Shown here piece by piece: positions 32,800 through 42,229 of a stretch of DNA of 64,000 nucleotides; the first letter of the stretch is position 1; each line of letters starts with the position of its first letter. Made by a program: the position numbers and the translations under genes. The notes beneath the pieces were generated by a model. The model was not told where the DNA came from, did not search any database, and worked only from the letters and a program-made list of their open reading frames with translations. This DNA comes from Limnanthes douglasii subsp. nivea (lineage: Eukaryota > Streptophyta > Magnoliopsida > Brassicales > Limnanthaceae): NCBI GenBank assembly GCA_036936605.1, contig JAUPFV010000002.1, positions 253,353,305 to 253,417,304 on the forward strand, read 5' to 3'.

Positions 32800-33110
32800 A
32801 GGTGTAAATTTAGATTTTTGAGAGAGAAAGAGAGAGTCTGATTATAAAGAGAGAAAGTAAAAGTAAAGCCAGTCTTGAACTAATGAAAGTATCGTCCCTT
32901 TTATTTAGATCCTCCGCCTTTATTTATAGGCATATTGACTTGTATAACTAATTCGGTTACATAAAGGCTATAATTGCATTATATCCCTCAATATCTGCAA
33001 GCACTCCAAGTACTTCCTATTAACGATACAATTTATCATACATGACTTTAGTTTATTACATCTAAGCCCTGAATATTCTATATCCTTATTAGCAGCCCTC
33101 GTAATTCTTA
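32800..33110 (-). repeat. LTR-like block at the 5' side of the decayed gypsy element
   Basis: It has the same layout as the Tat LTRs at 34.2, 46.8 and 56.1 kb: an AGAGAGAAAGAGAGAG run, AAGT...TTGAACTAATGAAAG, and a TATAAATAAAG box (minus strand) near 32935. Sequence identity is low and no primer site was found, so this is tentative. Confidence 0.35.
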
Positions 33111-33419
33111 TAAAAACCAATGAATAAGAATTAGTAATCATCGTACCATAAGTTATTTTGACAAGTAAAAACTGAATGTGCTTCTAATTAGAACTTCTCC
33201 TCTTCTTGCCAAAAGTTATTTTGACAACATATGTTGTCTTCGAATTAAAATATATCCGAATTCGGTCTCGATATTTATCAACTGAATCAAAAATATCAAG
33301 TTATGCACTTATGCTCCTCAAATAAACTCATACACATGTTTACCTCGAAACTAGCTTGAATCTTTGTTTATGCTTTGAATATTCTCATATGGTATCATGA
33401 TCTGGCTTTTTCATAACGG

Positions 33420-34215
33420 TTACAAACGTTTGGAATAGTCTAGAACATGTGTGATGACCCAGTAGGATTGTCATTGGGTGTGACAGCTAATAGGTGTCAC
33501 ATTTCTTCTTTACAAGCAACCGATTGATATCCCCTCTTTCTACCCAATAACCATCACCATCTTTTCCAACTTCTCTGACCATTCTCTGTCTTTCTTTTCC
33601 TTTATAAATACTCCTCTGAACTATTATTCACGTTTCACAATTACTTTCCCTGAAAGAATCCTTTGCTACCTTCATCTGAATACTCAACTTCTTGGCTACC
33701 CTCACCTGAAAACTCTTATTTTCCAGCCAACCTTCATATTTTATTAACTACTTTGAAGATCCTTCTTCATCTTAGTTTATGAGAAGATATTCAGTTACTA
33801 AAAACTAATTTTGGGGCCTACGACTACCTTTGTGCTAGTAAAAGAGCTGTTGAATACAATGCAACATGTGTTATAGACAACTCTCCTCAATTCTCTACTC
33901 AAACCACATTTCACGGTAATTTCAACCCTAATCGAAGTTCTCCTGTATTTCCACGTTCATTCACCCCAGAATCTCAATAATTTTTACGAACAAACTCTTT
34001 ATAACGAATGCCTCAAAATTCTTCTCAACCAACGCCTCAAAATTATGTTTCTCTTCAAAAAAACCGTAAAATAACACAAAGTTCACCTACTCAAAGAAGT
34101 CCAAAAGAAGCTACTGATAGTTGGTAATTTGGTAAATTGTCTTCTATAGGTTGATAAACTACTTCAAAAATACTTTCAACCTCATCCGCTAACGAGAGTT
34201 AATGATATTCAGGTC
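33420..34215 (+). pseudogene. Start of a fourth Tat antisense gene
   Basis: It parallels 47.8-48.3 kb: a CACCTTCATC-type leader (CTTGGCTACC...CAACCTTCATATT), a start region at about 33778 (TTATGAGAAGATATT beside TTATGAGAAAAATCC), and a conserved block reading TFHGNFNPNRSSP next to VYYGNFGPTKVHG. The gene is cut off on the right where a solo LTR is inserted at 34216. A TATA-like TTTATAAAT is at 33602-33610. Stops are present. Confidence 0.5.
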
Positions 34216-34548
34216 TGATAAGGTTTGATTTTGCTTTAGTAAATTGCTAAAGAAGAATTCTAGAGAGAGAAAACACAAGTACAAAATGAGTTTCAAAGTA
34301 AAAGTGTTCAACCCCTTTATTAGAGTAGTCTAGTCCTTTATATAGATGAGCCAAGACTTAGTCTCAAACTGAATCTGTTACAAAAATGGACTAATTTTTG
34401 TTTAGTCATTATAAATTATACAAAGTCACAAATATCCTATAAAACTTACATCAGTCGCAAATTAAGGACAAAACTTACATTAATTACAATTAAATCCCTA
34501 AATTTACATTATTTACAAATCAAACCTTAAAACTCTATTTCCATATCA
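34216..34548 (-). repeat. Solo LTR of the Tat family, with target duplication
   Basis: Minus-strand ends are TGATATGGAAATAGAG (34548) and ACCTTATCA (34216). The direct 5-bp repeat AGGTC lies on both sides (34211-34215 and 34549-34553). The body matches the LTRs at 46822-47177 and 56090-56448 in order: AGAGAGAAA, TTCAACC.CTTTATTAGAGTAG, TTTATATAGA, CCAAGACTTAG. With target duplication and no interior, this is a textbook solo LTR, left by recombination between the two LTRs of one insertion. Confidence 0.85.
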
Positions 34549-34911
34549 AGGTCCTCGTTCGAGGAGTGAGAGATGAACTAAACTCCATTATCAATATAGA
34601 AACCATTAATTTTATCTACGTCTTTACCAACTTCCATAACCACTAAATAAAAACTATAAAAAAATAACATGTTACATGTACTAAGAGGAAAGTTTGAAAA
34701 AATGATGGACATAAGTCAAAGAACTGATCGGCAGACTAGGATGCGTTTGGAAAGTAAAAGAACTACTAAAAAAATGCATGGTGGCGATAAAACATGAAAG
34801 CGTTCGGCGTAAAAATATTTACGATTGAGGATAGTGGTTTGTTGCTAAGAACTAATGTTTTGCCCCTCGAAAATTGAAAAAAAAAATGAAAATGATGAGA
34901 AATCAGGTTTA
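34549..34911. other. No recognisable gene
   Basis: Host or decayed-element DNA right of the solo LTR; no frame or repeat recognised. Confidence 0.45.
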
Positions 34912-35410
34912 TACTCCATCGGTTTCATAATACGCGTCATCCTAGAAAACATTTTTGTTTCATAATAAATGTTGTTCTCATTTTCCAATGCAGCATTTAT
35001 TACATATATTAACCTTCTGCGCGAAATTATTTATTAACTCTCCAATCAAATTTATTTTTTCTATTATTTCAAAATCATTACTCCATTCGTTCCTCAATAA
35101 ACGTCGCTTTAGCCATTTATACCGATATTAAGAATATTCATAATGACTTTGGCTTTTATGGACAAGAGAAAGATTTTATAATAATTATTTGTTTTTTCAG
35201 AAATAGAAAGAGGATAACTAGTTGAATTAATAAAACTTACACAATTAAAATAAATATTTAATTAATTTTATATTGGTATTCTAAAACAAAAATTAAATTG
35301 GAATAAATTATTTTCTCCAAAACGTCTATTCTTTCATAATAGATGGAGTCTTTTTTTCTTAATATTGATGAAAAAACTTTAAGCCACAAATATTATAAAA
35401 CGGATGGAAT
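34912..35410. mobile_element. Stowaway-like MITE ends
   Basis: Two Stowaway-type left ends occur after TA: CTCCATCGGTTTCATAATA at 34914 and CTCCATTCGTTCCTCAATAA at 35081. Two right ends occur: TTTCATAATAGATGGAG ending 35348 and TATAAAACGGATGGAAT ending about 35410. The 35081-35410 pair is the most convincing single element (about 330 bp, AT-rich, no coding). The two sets of ends interleave, so one is truncated or rearranged. Confidence 0.5.
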
Positions 35411-35414
35411 ATAA

Positions 35415-36038
35415 ATCAACATATGACTTTTCGTCTTTCTATAATTAATTAGGCTTTGAAAAGTATATCGTCCATGGACTATCACATTTAGTAGGAGATA
35501 GTCCCTGGACTTTTAAAAGTCCGCTAGTAATCCATAGAGTATCCATTTTGGATAAAGTTAGCGCAGTCAATATCCTGATTGATATGAATCTTCCACTTAA
35601 CACCAAAGTTGGTAAAATCTTGTATCCCTTCAACTTTATGTACGATTTTACCCTTTGACTAAAAGTCTTGTTGGCATGAGGATTGCTTATGTGGAATTAT
35701 AAATTGACATGAAACGAATTATATGCATGCTATTTAAATAATTAGATTTTGGGACCCTTTATAAAATCATAAATTCATCTTCTTTTTCTTCAGTGCACCT
35801 TTCATTCACCTTCTTTACTTTTCTTTCCGTTGTTTCTTCGTATTTCTTTAAATATTATTTCCCAAAAAATTGAAAAATTAACCTAACTCTTTATCTTTAT
35901 TTCTTATTTATTATTAATCTCAGTTCAACAATTTCCCCTCGAACAAAAAAAATGAGTATGGAATTCGAGAATTGGAATCTGTGGATAATCTAAGAAAAAT
36001 TGAAAACAGAACCCTAATTTGAAGTGAAAAATAATGAA
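35415..36038. other. No recognisable gene
   Basis: Contains GTCCATGGACTAT...GATAGTCCCTGGACTTTTAA near 35470-35520, reminiscent of dispersed plant repeats with 'ggactattt...agtccctggac' phrases, but I could not find element ends. Confidence 0.4.
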
Positions 36039-37177
36039 CCGAGCTTAAAAAAGAGATGCGCTGAGTTATTCTGATGCGTTCATCATATGATGCGATAATC
36101 AAGAGATTCGTTCACAAACAGAAGACAAAAAAATAAAACTCTGTATAACAAAAATTAGCTTATATTTCTTCTTTTTCTCTTCAATTAGAGGGCTTCCTCA
36201 ATCGTTTTTTTGGAGAAAATTCGAAAGAGTAACTTCGCGACGACGAAAATGGAGGATTGATCGTGAATGCAATAAGAATTATGTATTTGTATGTAGTGTC
36301 AATTTCTTTGGTTCACTCTTATTAATGCTATAAAGCAATGTGAACAACTATATGTTTTGATAAAATTTTATCACTTTAATTTTGGCCTTAAAGTTTATAA
36401 GCATACTTTTATATTTTTCTTAAAATAAATCTAACTTGGTCAAATATAATAAATATATAATAAAAGTAGTTATATAAGTCAATGATAGATATTTTTATAT
36501 AAAATAAGTATAAATCATTAATCGTTAATACAGTTATTCTATATTTATTTATTTAAAAAAGTCAATTAGCCATTACTATTTTTATAATTGTACCGAGCTT
36601 AAAAAAAATACGAGTTGAGTAATTATGATGCGTTCATCATGCGATGCGATAATCAAGAGATTCGTTCACAAACAGAAGAGGAAAAAATAAAACTTGTTCG
36701 TTTAACGAATTGAGTCTGTATAACAAAAATTAGCTTATATTTTTTCTTTTTTTCTTAAATTAGAGGGCTTCCTCAATCATTTTTTGGAGAAAATTCGAAA
36801 GAGTAACTTCGTGACGACGGAAATGGAGGAGGATAGATAGTGAGTGCAATAAGAATCATTTGTTTGTATGTAGTGTCAATTTCTTTGTTTCACTCTTGTT
36901 AATGCTATAAAGCTATGTGAACAACTATATGTTTTGATAAAATTTCATCACTTTAATTTTGGCATTATAGTTTATAAGCATACTTTTATATTTTTCATAA
37001 AATAAATCTAACTTGGTCAAATATAATAAATATATAATAAAACTAGTTATATAAGTCAATGACATATATATTTATATAAAATAAGTATAACAAATCATTA
37101 ATCGTTAATACAGTTATTCTATATATTTATTTATTTAAAAAAAAATTAATTAGTCATTACTATTTTTATAATTGTAC
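36039..37177 (+). repeat. 554-bp direct tandem duplication
   Basis: Copy A is 36039-36592 and copy B 36593-37177. Both start CCGAGCTTAAAAAA and end TTTTTATAATTGTAC. Copy B has an extra TTGTTCGTTTAACGAATTGA and several small indels. Neither copy shows a coding frame. Confidence 0.9.
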
Positions 37178-37345
37178 AAATACCATAAACATATAAATAT
37201 AATTAATATCTCTTTGTTGATATTATTCAAATTATTTTTATTATATATTTATTTATTTAAAAAACAAATACCATAAACATATAAATATAATTAATATCTC
37301 TTTGTTGATATTATTCAAATTATTTTTAAAAAAACAAGTAAAATT
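37176..37345 (+). repeat. 88-bp tandem duplication
   Basis: ACAAATACCATAAACATATA and the next 55 bp occur at 37176 and again at 37264, directly after the 554-bp duplication. Confidence 0.9.
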
Positions 37346-37433
37346 AATCACTTGATCAATATTAAAACATATCTCAAAAATTGAATATAAATCCAGTAGA
37401 TAGAACTTTATAAAAGTGTTTCCTATAGTATTT

Positions 37434-37698
37434 TGTTAGAATTGGTGTGCGAGTGTGTGAACGGACCTCACGGACTAGCAAGATATTGTCCGCTTTGCGC
37501 TCGTAGGCACGCACGGGTTTGCTCTTGGGTGTACTCCCAAAAGGCCTCTTGCTAGTTGAGGTGGGATCACACTTATATACACTCTTTTTATGTTCAATCT
37601 TGGCAATGTGGGATTGGGGTTCCTCTATGGGATGAATTTTATTCTCCTCTATGGGATGAATTTTATTCTCCTCTATGGGATGAAGTTTATTCTTCACA
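37434..37698 (-). repeat. Solo LTR of a TRIM-like family, with target duplication
   Basis: Minus-strand ends are TGTGAAGAATAAAC (37698) and CCAATTCTAACA (37434), flanked by the direct repeat TATTT (37429-37433 and 37699-37703). It contains the plant TRIM-type phrases AGGCCTTTTGGGAGTACACC and CAAAGCGGACAATATC, also found in the TRIM at 40.3 kb, and a TATATAA box. Near its 5' end a 23-24 bp unit (CATCCCATAGAGGAGAATAA) is repeated three times. Confidence 0.85.
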
Positions 37699-37855
37699 TA
37701 TTTACATCAATGATCGACCCAAATAAACCGATACAACTTAAAAACTAAAACACAATCTTAATTCTATAAACATGTTTTTTATGGTATTTACATCTTTGAT
37801 CGTCCCAAATAAACCTAAGTACAGATGAAAAACTAAAACACAATCTTTTAGAATA
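37699..37855 (+). repeat. 86-bp tandem duplication
   Basis: TATTTACATC.ATGATCG.CCCAAATAAACC and AAAACTAAAACACAATCTT recur with an 86-bp period (37699 and 37785). It starts exactly at the right target duplication of the solo LTR. Confidence 0.8.
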
Positions 37856-38162
37856 AAAGTTTATAGTATATACAAATTTCAATTCTTAAATACAATTTTT
37901 ATTTTTTTTTGTTTGAGGGGATATTGTTGAACTGAATAATATAGAGAAAATGAAGATGAGAGTTAGTTAATTTTTCAATTTTAAAATATACGAAAGAAAG
38001 AACGAAAGAAAAGTATAGAGGGTGAATGAAAGGTTCACTAAAAATGAAAAAACAATTATGAATTTATAAAGGGTCTCAACATTTAATTAATTAAATAACA
38101 TGTAAATAATTATTTAATTTATGTCATGTCAATCTAAAATTGATTACACCTAAACAATAACT

Positions 38163-38340
38163 TCGAGTCCTTTTACATACGCTTTCTCGGCTGAGCTTAT
38201 CACTTTGTGTGGTTTATATTCTACCGTTGGTTTGCAGAGTATGTCGTCAGACTGAGGATTTACCCTATGCGCACTCATTGCACTCTGAGTAACGGCTGCG
38301 AATTGGGTTCTTTCCAAAAAAATAAAAATAAAATAAAATC
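38163..38340 (+). mobile_element. 5'-truncated SINE
   Basis: It begins in the B-box region (TTCGAGTCCTTTTACATACG) and then matches the 14.9-kb SINE through TTTCTCGGCT, GTTGGTTTGCAG, GCGCACTCATTGCACTCTGA and GTAACGGCTGCG. It ends in an A-rich tail with AAAAATAAAAT units. The tRNA-like head is missing. Confidence 0.8.
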
Positions 38341-38530
38341 GTATCTAAAGTTGAAGCATCACCATACTTCTAAAATCACAAGACTAAGACTATCAATTTG
38401 CATAAAATTAGATACCGATCTAGCATAAACAATCCTCATGCACTTTCCGAAAAAATAAAAATAAAATAAAATCGTATCTAAAGTTGAAGCATCACCATAC
38501 GTACCGATCTAGCATAAACAATCCTCATGC
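38311..38530 (+). repeat. Tandem duplication of the SINE tail and flank
   Basis: The A-rich tail and next sequence (AAAATCGTATCTAAAGTTGA then AGCATCACCATAC) occur at 38311 and again at 38445. The second copy lacks about 50 bp before TACCGATCTAGCATAAACAA. Confidence 0.85.
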
Positions 38531-38593
38531 AGATGGGCTTATAGTAAAGATCCACGACCCGTCAACGATTAAAATTGAAGACATCCATTAAAT

Positions 38594-38725
38594 TAGAATT
38601 TGGTGTACGGTCAAAAAAAACCTTTCACTAGTTGAGATAAGCTCACACTTATATAGACTCTTTTATGTTCACCTTAGTAATGTGGGATTCGAGTTCTTCG
38701 ATGGGATGAAGTTTATTCTTCCACA
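38594..38725 (-). repeat. Shortened LTR related to the 37.4-kb solo LTR
   Basis: The minus strand starts TGTGGAAGAATAAACTTCAT and contains AATCCCACATTACTAAGGTG, TATATAAGTGTGAGC, TCAACTAGTGAAAGG and an ACCAAATTCTAA end. The block with CAAAGCGGACAATATC is deleted. No clear target duplication was found. Confidence 0.65.
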
Positions 38726-38734
38726 TAATGGAAT

Positions 38735-40250
38735 TATTAACTTGATTATTATATATATTTGGACCGATTATTTAACTGTTTCGTAGTCATAATCAAATAA
38801 TATATATAAAAAGGGATCAAGTAGTGATTTATTGTAGTTTGCCTTTTGAAATAATTTTTTTAAAATAATTTTTTGATAATTTAATTTTTGTTTTTAAAAG
38901 TATGACCTTTGATTTGGGTTATTTTTATTAAGTATATAACCCTAGTAAAACGTCATTAGACATAATTTTATATCTCAATTTTTCTGTAAAAGGTAAAATA
39001 TTCCATGTACAAAATTTTATCGATTTGTAAAATTATTTTATATGGTAATCTTTTGTTTGGATTTGATGAATTTATGTTTAAAACTAATACATTTCAAGCT
39101 CAACTTTAAATAATTATCATCGTCCATTTCCTACCTATTAGGATCGATCAATAATATGTACAATTATGCTGTCACCAAACCTACTATATAATTATTTATT
39201 TTATTTTTCGAAAGAAGTTTCTCTAGTGTTGAGTCCCACGAGATCTTAAGTTGATCGGCATTAATATTAATATTTAAAGATCCAAGTTATTCTTTTTTGT
39301 TGCATACAATCAGGTATTCCTGTCAGTTCTTACTTTATTTGTCTTCGACTATTTTTAAACAGTGCGCAATTATTGAATGATTAAATTTATTTACCTTATT
39401 CATTTACTTTTTAGGTATTAAGCTGATGCACTCATTTTTTTTTCTTCTAAAATAATTATTTTGTGGGGTTTTCATCTGCTACTCTCTCTCGCTCTTTAGG
39501 TTATTGAGTGATTAAATTTATTTGTTTTATTCATCTACTTACAGATTGGCGGGACAGAGAATTCACTTTTAGATATATAGAATTAACGAGGGATATACAT
39601 CAAAATTTATTTACTTTCAATATTCATAACAAACTTAGTAGATAGTTGGTAGGTTTTTAAAATCTCACGTGGGTATGTTTCAACATAATGTAATGTTTAG
39701 AATCTCCGCCCAATCTTTAAATTTTAGATATTGACTGTGTTCATTAATTTTTAATAAAAGTTAGAAATTTTAGGTTTTGCAACATGATTCATCGAAACTA
39801 AGTTTTAATTGCTCTTTCAAGGGTTTAAACATTTCTACAATTTTAAATTTAAATTTAATTTTTTTAAATATAAAAAATTTAAGTAATATATATGTTTATG
39901 TTAAATATTTTATAATATTGATTAGATATAAATTATTTAATTATATTTCGATCAAATATTTGCACTAACTAAAATTTAGGAGAAGAATCTCTTGTCAATA
40001 GTTAATAAAAATATACAAACTATTTGAATGTGGTTTGATAAAAACACTTCAAGTTTATATATAAAATTTAATTTTTATTAAATTCAAATATTAATTTACA
40101 TAACTAATTTCGCACTATAAAGTAAATTGTGTTATATTATATATGTAAATAAAAAATAAATTAGTGGTAAGTAGCAAAATCAATCGTATTTTTAACTTAT
40201 AAATTGACCTACTGAATCTGAAATTTGATTCTGAAAATTGAAGGTGAATT
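38735..40250. other. No recognisable gene
   Basis: Very AT-rich; only short chance frames. No LTR ends or repeat arrays noted. Confidence 0.5.
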
Positions 40251-40660
40251 ATTTGTGTTAAGAGTGAGTAAACTTGATCGGCCAAAGCTATTTCCCCCAT
40301 CAAAATTATTATTTCCCTCATAATTTGAAAAAACCTCCATGTTGTTATTTCCACACATTTGCCCTTATATCCATTTTTTCTTAAAAAACTATTACCCTAA
40401 CATATCATTACCCATTCACTACAACTAAACCCATTCTTCACAAAACAACAAAACCAGTACCTTACAAATTGAAGAGAGAGAAAAAACTTGCAGAAGAAAA
40501 TCCATTCTTCACAAAAGAGAGAGAAGCTTGGTGAAGAAAACTCATTCTTCACAAAACCATTCGAAGAGAGAAGATAGAAGGCTTGGAAAATGTATGATTT
40601 CTTTGTTTTTTCATTTTCGATTAGGGTTTGGTTTGGAAAGGTTTTCTGCAATTTTTTAAA

Positions 40661-40713
40661 TGCAGCGAGCATGTGATTCCGAGTGGGCATCTCGGAATCA
40701 CATGCTCGATGCA
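40661..40713. repeat. 23-bp-arm hairpin 1 inside the MULE
   Basis: Arms 40661-40683 and 40691-40713 pair with one mismatch around the 7-nt loop TGGGCAT. The inner part is GATTCCGAG/CTCGGAATC. Confidence 0.9.
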
Positions 40714-40757
40714 TACAAAAAAATTCAGAAAACTTGATGCTGTAATTTTTTCCGAGA

Positions 40758-40905
40758 TTTTATCGGATGATCATACTAGTTTATCGGATGTTGTTGTTTG
40801 TTTATCGGATGATGTTTTTTTTAATCGAATTGTGTTTTTTGTTTATCGGATGATGTTTTTTTGTTATTCGGATGCTGTTTTTTGTTTATCGGATGATGTT
40901 TTTAA
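40758..40905 (+). repeat. TTTATCGGATGATG tandem repeats inside the MULE
   Basis: About seven copies of a 20-25 bp unit around GTTTATCGGATGATGTTTTT, with variants such as AATCGAATTGTG and ATTCGGATGCTG, lie between the two hairpins. Confidence 0.8.
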
Positions 40906-40921
40906 CGGGACATAAAGTTTG

Positions 40922-40956
40922 CAACTGATTCCGAGTGGCCCTCTCGGAATCAGTTG
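40922..40956. repeat. 14-bp-arm hairpin 2 inside the MULE
   Basis: Perfect arms CAACTGATTCCGAG and CTCGGAATCAGTTG around the 7-nt loop TGGCCCT. The GATTCCGAG core and loop start are the same as in hairpin 1. Confidence 0.9.
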
Positions 40957-41550
40957 TTTTTCTTTCAGAACTGTAAAAATCGGGTTTAGCTGAAAAAAAT
41001 AAGTTTCGAAATATGTATTTTTAAGCTATGAAGTTGTAAAACGTAAAAACAAGTTTAAATTATCTTGTTTGTCGATTGAGTGCTGTTCTCCGGCTTTGTT
41101 TGGGTTATTTCATTTTCCATGATTAATCTTCAATAAAATTGAAGTTCTTTATTTTAGGGTTTATTTTTAGAGGTAGAATCATATATCTTGGATTAAAGTT
41201 AGGTTAATGCTGTGTTTTTTCATATAAGACTATCTATTAGATAAATGACATCTAATGATAAATTTGAAATAAAAATAAGGGTAATTTCGTAAAAGCAAGT
41301 CACTAGTGTTTTTGAAAGTTTGAAAGATGGAGGAAATAAAAAATAACATGGAGGAAATAACTTTGGCCAACTTGATCCTTTATCCCGCATCGCTTAGACT
41401 GAACAAGTACTTACAATATATAAGTGAATGAAATATCTCAACTAATGTGAGGCCTTTTAGGAATTGGGAGTGAACCAAAAAGCAAAACCGTGCGGGACTA
41501 ATCGCCCAAAGCGGACAATATCACATTAGTTGGTGGAGATATTTCTAACA

Positions 41551-41562
41551 TGGTATCAGAGC
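41551..41562 (+). other. Primer binding site of the TRIM
   Basis: TGGTATCAGAGC, complementary to the 3' end of plant initiator-Met tRNA, directly after LTR1. Confidence 0.9.
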
Positions 41563-41641
41563 AAGGTTGAAACTTGTGTTCTAAGCCATGCAATGGGTGT
41601 ATTGAGTTAGGCGGAATGCATAGAGTGTATATGTGGGAGAG

Positions 41642-41840
41642 TGTTAAGAGTGAGTAAACTTGATCCTTTATCCCACACCGCTTAGACTGAACAAGTACTT
41701 AAAATATATATAAGTGAATGAAATATCTCAACTAATGTGAGGCCTTTTGGGAATTGGGAGTGAACCAAAAAGCAAAACTGTACGGGACTAATCGCCCAAA
41801 GCGGACAATATCACATTAGTAGGTGGAGATATTTCTAACA
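41642..41840 (+). repeat. 3' LTR of the TRIM
   Basis: Uninterrupted 199-bp LTR with TGTTAAGAG and TTTCTAACA ends; reference for the interrupted LTR1. Contains CCAAAGCGGACAATATCACA. Confidence 0.92.
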
Positions 41841-41889
41841 ATTTGATCATCGTTTAACACATTAAAATGCAAGATCAAAGTAAAATAAA

Positions 41890-42225
41890 AATGTTGGTTA
41901 GATGAAAATCTGGGCTTAATGCTAGATGCGAGCCCAAGGTAAGTGCTAGATGAGAGAGCATGACAAATACTATATGACAAACGAGAGTAAAATGAAAATG
42001 CTAGATGTGAGACCTATACCTAAATCCTAGATGTGAGACATAGACGATAAATGCTAGATGCGAGACCTAGTCCTAGAAGAAAGACTATGGTACAATGAAA
42101 ATGGTATATTCAAGACCTAGATGCTAGATGAGAAACTATGGTAAAATAAAAAAACGCGAGACCAAGATAAAATGAAGATTTTAAATGCTAGGTGCGAGAC
42201 CAAGATTCATTAGGCGTGAAACAAA
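41890..42225 (+). repeat. Degenerate repeat of AATGCTAGATGCGAGACC
   Basis: A core like ATGCTAGATGYGAGACCTA recurs about nine times at uneven 20-45 bp spacing, mixed with GGTAAAATGAAAATG. It starts about 50 bp right of the TRIM. Confidence 0.7.
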
Positions 42226-42229
42226 ATAA

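Larger units (their letters stand above)
40280..41368. mobile_element. MULE-like DNA transposon nested in the TRIM 5' LTR
   Basis: The ends are inverted repeats: GGCCAAAGCTATTTCCCCCAT at left and the reverse complement of ...ATGGAGGAAATAACTTTGGCC at right, about 19 of 22 matching. A 9-bp target duplication AACTTGATC flanks it (40271-40279 and 41369-41377); removing the insert and one copy restores the LTR exactly as in LTR2. A 9-bp duplication points to the Mutator superfamily. The 1,089-bp interior has no transposase, but holds a leader-like GA/CT-rich stretch, two hairpins and short tandem repeats. Confidence 0.88.
40256..41840 (+). mobile_element. Complete TRIM element, interrupted by a nested transposon
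   Basis: A terminal-repeat retrotransposon in miniature. LTR1 is 40256-40279 plus 41378-41550 (TGTTAAGAG...TTTCTAACA). The primer site TGGTATCAGAGC is 41551-41562, the interior only 91 bp, the purine tract TGTGGGAGAG ends at 41641, and LTR2 is 41642-41840. The target duplication ATTTG lies on both sides (40251-40255 and 41841-41845). LTRs are about 198 bp and differ at roughly eight positions. It has no coding capacity; it must have used proteins of another LTR element. Confidence 0.92.

Noticed and set aside
35445..35633. Coding frame on the minus strand
   Set aside because: No family resemblance; the stretch looks like a dispersed non-coding plant repeat.
41390..41840. Two separate solo LTRs
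   Set aside because: Primer site and purine tract between them and a shared ATTTG duplication show one TRIM element.
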